A DNA stretch of 9,658 nt from an uncultured Acidimicrobiia bacterium (lineage in GTDB: Bacteria > Actinomycetota > Acidimicrobiia > Spongiisociales > JAENVV01). This document shows positions 7,812 through 9,658 of this stretch, piece after piece. The DNA is taken from NCBI GenBank assembly GCA_905480085.1, contig CAJQPD010000303.1:1-9658 (forward strand). Reading direction: 5' to 3'. The translations under genes were made by a program, and so were the position numbers. The first letter of the stretch is position 1, and each line of letters begins with the position of its first letter. Under the pieces are notes generated by a model. The model was not told where the DNA came from, did not search any database, and was given only the letters and a program-made list of their open reading frames with translations.

Positions 7812-7947
7812 GCGGTTGTTACACGAAGGCAAGACCGGGAAACGTAAACCGCAAGGATGGAGCGGCTCGACCGCCAGGCGAGTCACCGTGGGCAGGGGCC
7901 CCGAGAGCTGGATAGCGAGAGCTGGACGGTTAGCGGGGTTCGCCCGC
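7812..7947 (+). ncRNA. Candidate structured RNA (unassigned hairpin cluster)
   Basis: Four short stems follow one another. GCGGT 7812-7816 plus TTAC 7819-7822 pair with GTAA 7844-7847 plus ACCGC 7848-7852 (9 bp with a 2-base bulge). GGCTCG 7864-7869 pairs with CGAGTC 7879-7884. GGGC 7890-7893 pairs with GCCC 7898-7901. GCGGG 7933-7937 pairs with CCCGC 7943-7947. Some words (AGGCAA, a GAAA, GCAAGG and GGTTAGCGGGGTT) recall the cyclic-di-GMP-I riboswitch, but the stem that should close the GAAA loop does not form, so no family is assigned. It may be a leader of the downstream membrane-protein gene or chance folding in GC-rich DNA. Confidence 0.2.
7903..7926 (+). repeat. Short direct repeat GAGAGCTGGA (two copies)
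   Basis: GAGAGCTGGA occurs at 7903-7912 and again at 7917-7926, a 14-base period; each is followed by a TA-containing word ending in AGC. It lies inside the candidate structured region and may be a local duplication or paired sites. Confidence 0.5.
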
Positions 7948-8087
7948 GAGATGCTCTAGGCAATCGGCCGTCGCAGCTCCCCCCTGACTCTGCGATTGGA
8001 GAGAGGCCGCGGCGCCCCGTTAGCCCCCGGGGATCCATCCTCCGAGCCGGATGGACGGCGATCCCGTTTCCCGCGACGCCGGAAGCG

Positions 8088-8495
8088 GTGATCGGCGAGG
8101 CATCGGGAAGGGCCGAAAGAGCCTTTTCTCTGTCGCTAATGGTGTCAGCCGTTCGGTGCATCCTGGCATACGTAGTTCTTCCGTTTGTGACGCCTTTCAT
8201 CGGCCTGGCCAGCGGGGTGGGGCCGGTTGTGGGGATTGGAATCGTGCTCGTTGCGCTTGGAGCCAACGCGATCAGTCTCCGTCGATTCTGGCGGTTGCGA
8301 CATCCGTGGCTCAAACCGGTGGCGGTGCTCCACTTCTCCGTCATGACCTTGCTAGTAGTTCTCATCTCTGCGGACATCTCGAAGCTGGTGTCATTACACT
8401 CACAAGCAACGCAGCCAAAAACACCAACCGGAGTTTCCAACCGCGTTCTCAACCGATCCCGCCCGCGTCCCGCGCCCGCGCAGCTCAGGGGATAG
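8088..8495 (+). CDS. Small three-helix membrane protein of unknown function
   Basis: 135 residues if read from GTG 8088. Three hydrophobic segments are clear: about 22-42 (CILAYVVLPFVTPFIGLAS), 44-64 (GVGPVVGIGIVLVALGANAI) and 77-96 (PVAVLHFSVMTLLVVLIS), with a basic/aromatic loop SLRRFWRLRHPWLK between the second and third. The third segment is followed by AxDISKL and a polar, Pro/Arg-rich tail. From memory, actinobacteria carry small membrane proteins with similar RC-TYVVLP, GVGP and RRFW motifs and no assigned function; this is recollection, not a search. The start is uncertain: the frame is open back to ATG 7857, but the extra 77 residues look non-coding, and ATG 8139 would begin just before the first helix. 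None has a good Shine-Dalgarno; GGGAAGGG at 8104-8111 is too far upstream of 8139. Likely in the cytoplasmic membrane. Confidence 0.6.
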   Translation: MIGEASGRAERAFSLSLMVSAVRCILAYVVLPFVTPFIGLASGVGPVVGIGIVLVALGANAISLRRFWRLRHPWLKPVAVLHFSVMTLLVVLISADISKLVSLHSQATQPKTPTGVSNRVLNRSRPRPAPAQLRG

Positions 8496-8778
8496 AGCGA
8501 CTGCATCCTAAGTAGAACTGCTTAGACCCTGTGCTACAAGCGTTTCCCCACGTAAACGACCACCGAAAACCCTACGAGCAGTTGCTCTATTCGGAGATGC
8601 GACGGACATCAGCCTGCCGCCAAACCCACGAGTCCGACCACCGTAGACGAGGAAAGAGGGCGACAAAGAGCCACGACAATTGCTGCGCCCCGCTATCCGG
8701 ATGTGTAAGATCGGCCGGGTACCGCCGGTCTGGTACTAGCTGCGCCGAGACCAGTTTGATTTCATTATGGGACGCGAC
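8496..8778. other. Non-coding stretch upstream of the lipoprotein gene
   Basis: About 280 bases with no recognisable gene. A hairpin CTAAGTA-GAAC-TGCTTAG at 8508-8525 (7 bp, one G-T pair) lies 12 bases after the membrane-protein stop but has no T-run. CGTTT 8541-8545 pairs with AAACG 8554-8558, a palindrome lies at 8576-8587, and GTACC 8719-8723 pairs with GGTAC 8732-8736. No confident -35/-10 pair was found. Confidence 0.4.
8576..8587. promoter_or_regulatory. Palindrome GAGCA-GT-TGCTC, possible operator
   Basis: Perfect 5-bp arms separated by two bases, about 190 bases before the lipoprotein start. Such short dyads suit a dimeric repressor, but a single copy far from the start is weak evidence. 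Confidence 0.2.
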
Positions 8779-9658
8779 ATGCGACGCAAAGCTCAGACTT
8801 TTGCTTTGGCATTGGTACTAACCATTCCGGGATGCTCAGGCGGATCGAATGTCGTCGATTCGCCAACTACGGCACCGGTTTCATCATTGACGACCGCCGT
8901 TGAGACGGCGGACACCACTGCAGCGGCTTCGACGGCAGCGACAACAACCAGCGCGACTTTCACCGAAACCACCGACCTGGTCTACATGACCCAGAACGGT
9001 GCGGAGCTTCTCATGGACGTCTATGTTCCGGCCGGCGAGGGGCCCTGGCCGGTGGTGGTGTCATTCCATGGCCTCGACTCAAATGTGAAGGACGAACTAT
9101 CGACCGTCGCAGTGGCCGAGGCAGCCTCGACCGAAGGCATGCTCGTGTTCACGCCGACCTGGATCGTCCCTGACCCGCCGCCATTCCCCATGACGGTCGA
9201 CACCTTCAGAGGGTTTACGGACGCGGCGAACTGTGCGGTGGCGTTTGCGCAGCAGCGTGCGGCTGATCTCGGTGGCGATGCGACCAACACTGTCGTGCAC
9301 GGGTTCTCAGGAGGCGCCGGAGTCGCGCTGCTGGCTGCGGTAGAACCAAGAGCAATCGCGATTGCAGGTTGCGAAACCGACGCCTTCCCGTCGCTTGTCA
9401 CGGGTGCGGTGCTCAGCGACGGACAATACTTTCTGTATCCGGACATCTTCGATTCTGCGTTCGAATCCGACCTCGAAGCGATGCAGGCGGAGGTCGCATT
9501 CCTGAACGATTCGACCTACTGGCCCTCGGATTTGGATGCCGGGTTCTTCTTGTGGGCTGCTGCCAGCGGTACCGATCCCAGAACGATCGGTGACCCATCG
9601 GACGAGTCGGGTTGGCTGGCGAAACGGGACCCCGACGGGTCGATTCGGGCCGATCTTG
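8779..9658 (+). CDS. Lipoprotein alpha/beta-hydrolase (C-terminus cut by window edge)
   Basis: 293 residues visible; the frame is open at the right edge. Residues 1-18 form a lipoprotein signal: basic n-region MRRK, hydrophobic core, then IPGC with Cys19 as the lipidated residue (Pro at -2 is unusual but tolerated). Residues about 23-66 are a Thr/Ala/Ser-rich linker typical of exported actinobacterial lipoproteins. The enzyme domain begins near 67: LMDVYVPAG, then VVVSFHGLD at 92-100 (HG oxyanion motif), an AxxLGGD stretch, and GFSGG at 175-179, a GxSxG elbow with nucleophile Ser177. This is esterase/lipase-like and recalls fold-3 or BD-FAE carboxylesterases; the substrate is unknown, and the catalytic Asp and His were not confidently located and may lie past the edge. 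Located on the outer face of the membrane. ATG 8767 is an in-frame alternative start; 8779 is preferred because GGGA lies 6 bases upstream and it gives a cleaner n-region. An in-frame TAG at 8737 limits the start. Confidence 0.8.
   Translation, partial: MRRKAQTFALALVLTIPGCSGGSNVVDSPTTAPVSSLTTAVETADTTAAASTAATTTSATFTETTDLVYMTQNGAELLMDVYVPAGEGPWPVVVSFHGLDSNVKDELSTVAVAEAASTEGMLVFTPTWIVPDPPPFPMTVDTFRGFTDAANCAVAFAQQRAADLGGDATNTVVHGFSGGAGVALLAAVEPRAIAIAGCETDAFPSLVTGAVLSDGQYFLYPDIFDSAFESDLEAMQAEVAFLNDSTYWPSDLDAGFFLWAAASGTDPRTIGDPSDESGWLAKRDPDGSIRADL

Larger units (their letters stand above)
7720..8087. other. Non-coding stretch between cyclase and membrane-protein genes
   Basis: About 368 bases with no convincing gene. 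Open frames cross it (7759-7959 and 7857 onward), but their translations are Arg/Gly/Ser/Pro-rich without domain character. It contains the hairpin cluster described at 7812-7947, a duplicated 10-mer at 7903-7926, a CCCCCC run near 7979-7984 and a GC-rich stretch at 8006-8035. It could hold the 3' end of the cyclase transcript and a long leader for the membrane-protein gene. No intrinsic terminator (stem plus T-run) is visible after 7719. Confidence 0.5.

Noticed and set aside
7759..7959. A 66-codon open frame after the cyclase gene
   Set aside because: Basic, repetitive translation without domain character or Shine-Dalgarno; it overlaps the hairpin cluster.
7973..7995. A CCCCCC run suggesting the actinobacterial 6C RNA
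   Set aside because: The flanking stem is only about 4 bp and the required second C-rich hairpin loop is not present.
7883..8506. A 207-codon minus-strand open frame
   Set aside because: Antisense to the three membrane helices, with low-complexity Arg/Ser/Thr-rich translation and no domain.
8711..8736. GGGTACCGCC resembling the T-box antiterminator word
   Set aside because: No specifier stem or terminator, and the following gene is not an aminoacyl-tRNA synthetase or amino-acid gene.
8531..8821. A 96-codon open frame before the lipoprotein gene
   Set aside because: It overlaps the lipoprotein signal sequence out of frame and has a His/Arg/Cys/Ser-rich random-looking translation.
1..9658. 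CRISPR arrays, tRNA or rRNA genes, insertion sequences
   Set aside because: Looked for regularly spaced repeats, tRNA T-loop/acceptor pairs, rRNA core words and transposase-like frames on both strands; none was seen.

Overview
The window looks like a chromosomal segment of a high-GC Gram-positive bacterium (Actinomycetota). The evidence is a GC-rich third codon position by eye, a GTG start with a strong Shine-Dalgarno sequence, and a double zinc-ribbon/class III cyclase/STAND-ATPase/TPR protein of a type common in that phylum. The weak resemblance of the ferrochelatase, PlsY-like and membrane proteins to their better known relatives would suit a deep lineage such as Acidimicrobiia, but that is inference. 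No transposase, integrase, phage gene, tRNA, rRNA or CRISPR array was seen.

Layout. (1) Positions 1-869, minus strand: a ferrochelatase-family enzyme whose C-terminal end lies beyond the left edge. (2) 870-947: a short divergent promoter region with an inverted repeat. (3) 948-3236, plus strand: a 762-residue ATP-grasp/phosphohistidine-swivel phosphotransferase with the architecture of rifampicin phosphotransferase and no PEP/pyruvate TIM barrel. (4) 3268-3960, minus strand: a degenerate PlsY-like membrane acyltransferase homologue, convergent with the previous gene across 31 bp. (5) 3961-4248: a second divergent control region with a possible ECF-sigma promoter. (6) 4249-7719, plus strand: a 1156-residue cyclase/ATPase/TPR signalling protein. 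(7) 7720-8087: a non-coding stretch with several clustered hairpins and a short direct repeat. (8) about 8088-8495, plus strand: a small three-helix membrane protein of unknown function. (9) 8496-8778: mostly non-coding, with palindromes. (10) 8779-9658, plus strand: the N-terminal part of a lipoprotein alpha/beta-hydrolase cut by the right edge.

The genes do not form one operon: neighbours are divergent, convergent or separated by long gaps. They read as independent housekeeping and accessory functions (tetrapyrrole metal insertion, an ATP-dependent phosphotransferase, lipid-related membrane enzyme, second-messenger/STAND signalling, a secreted esterase-like lipoprotein). I see no clear multi-gene novel system. 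The items most worth a second look are the phosphotransferase of unknown substrate, the PlsY homologue with eroded motifs, the altered purine-specificity position of the cyclase, and the possible structured RNA after the cyclase gene.
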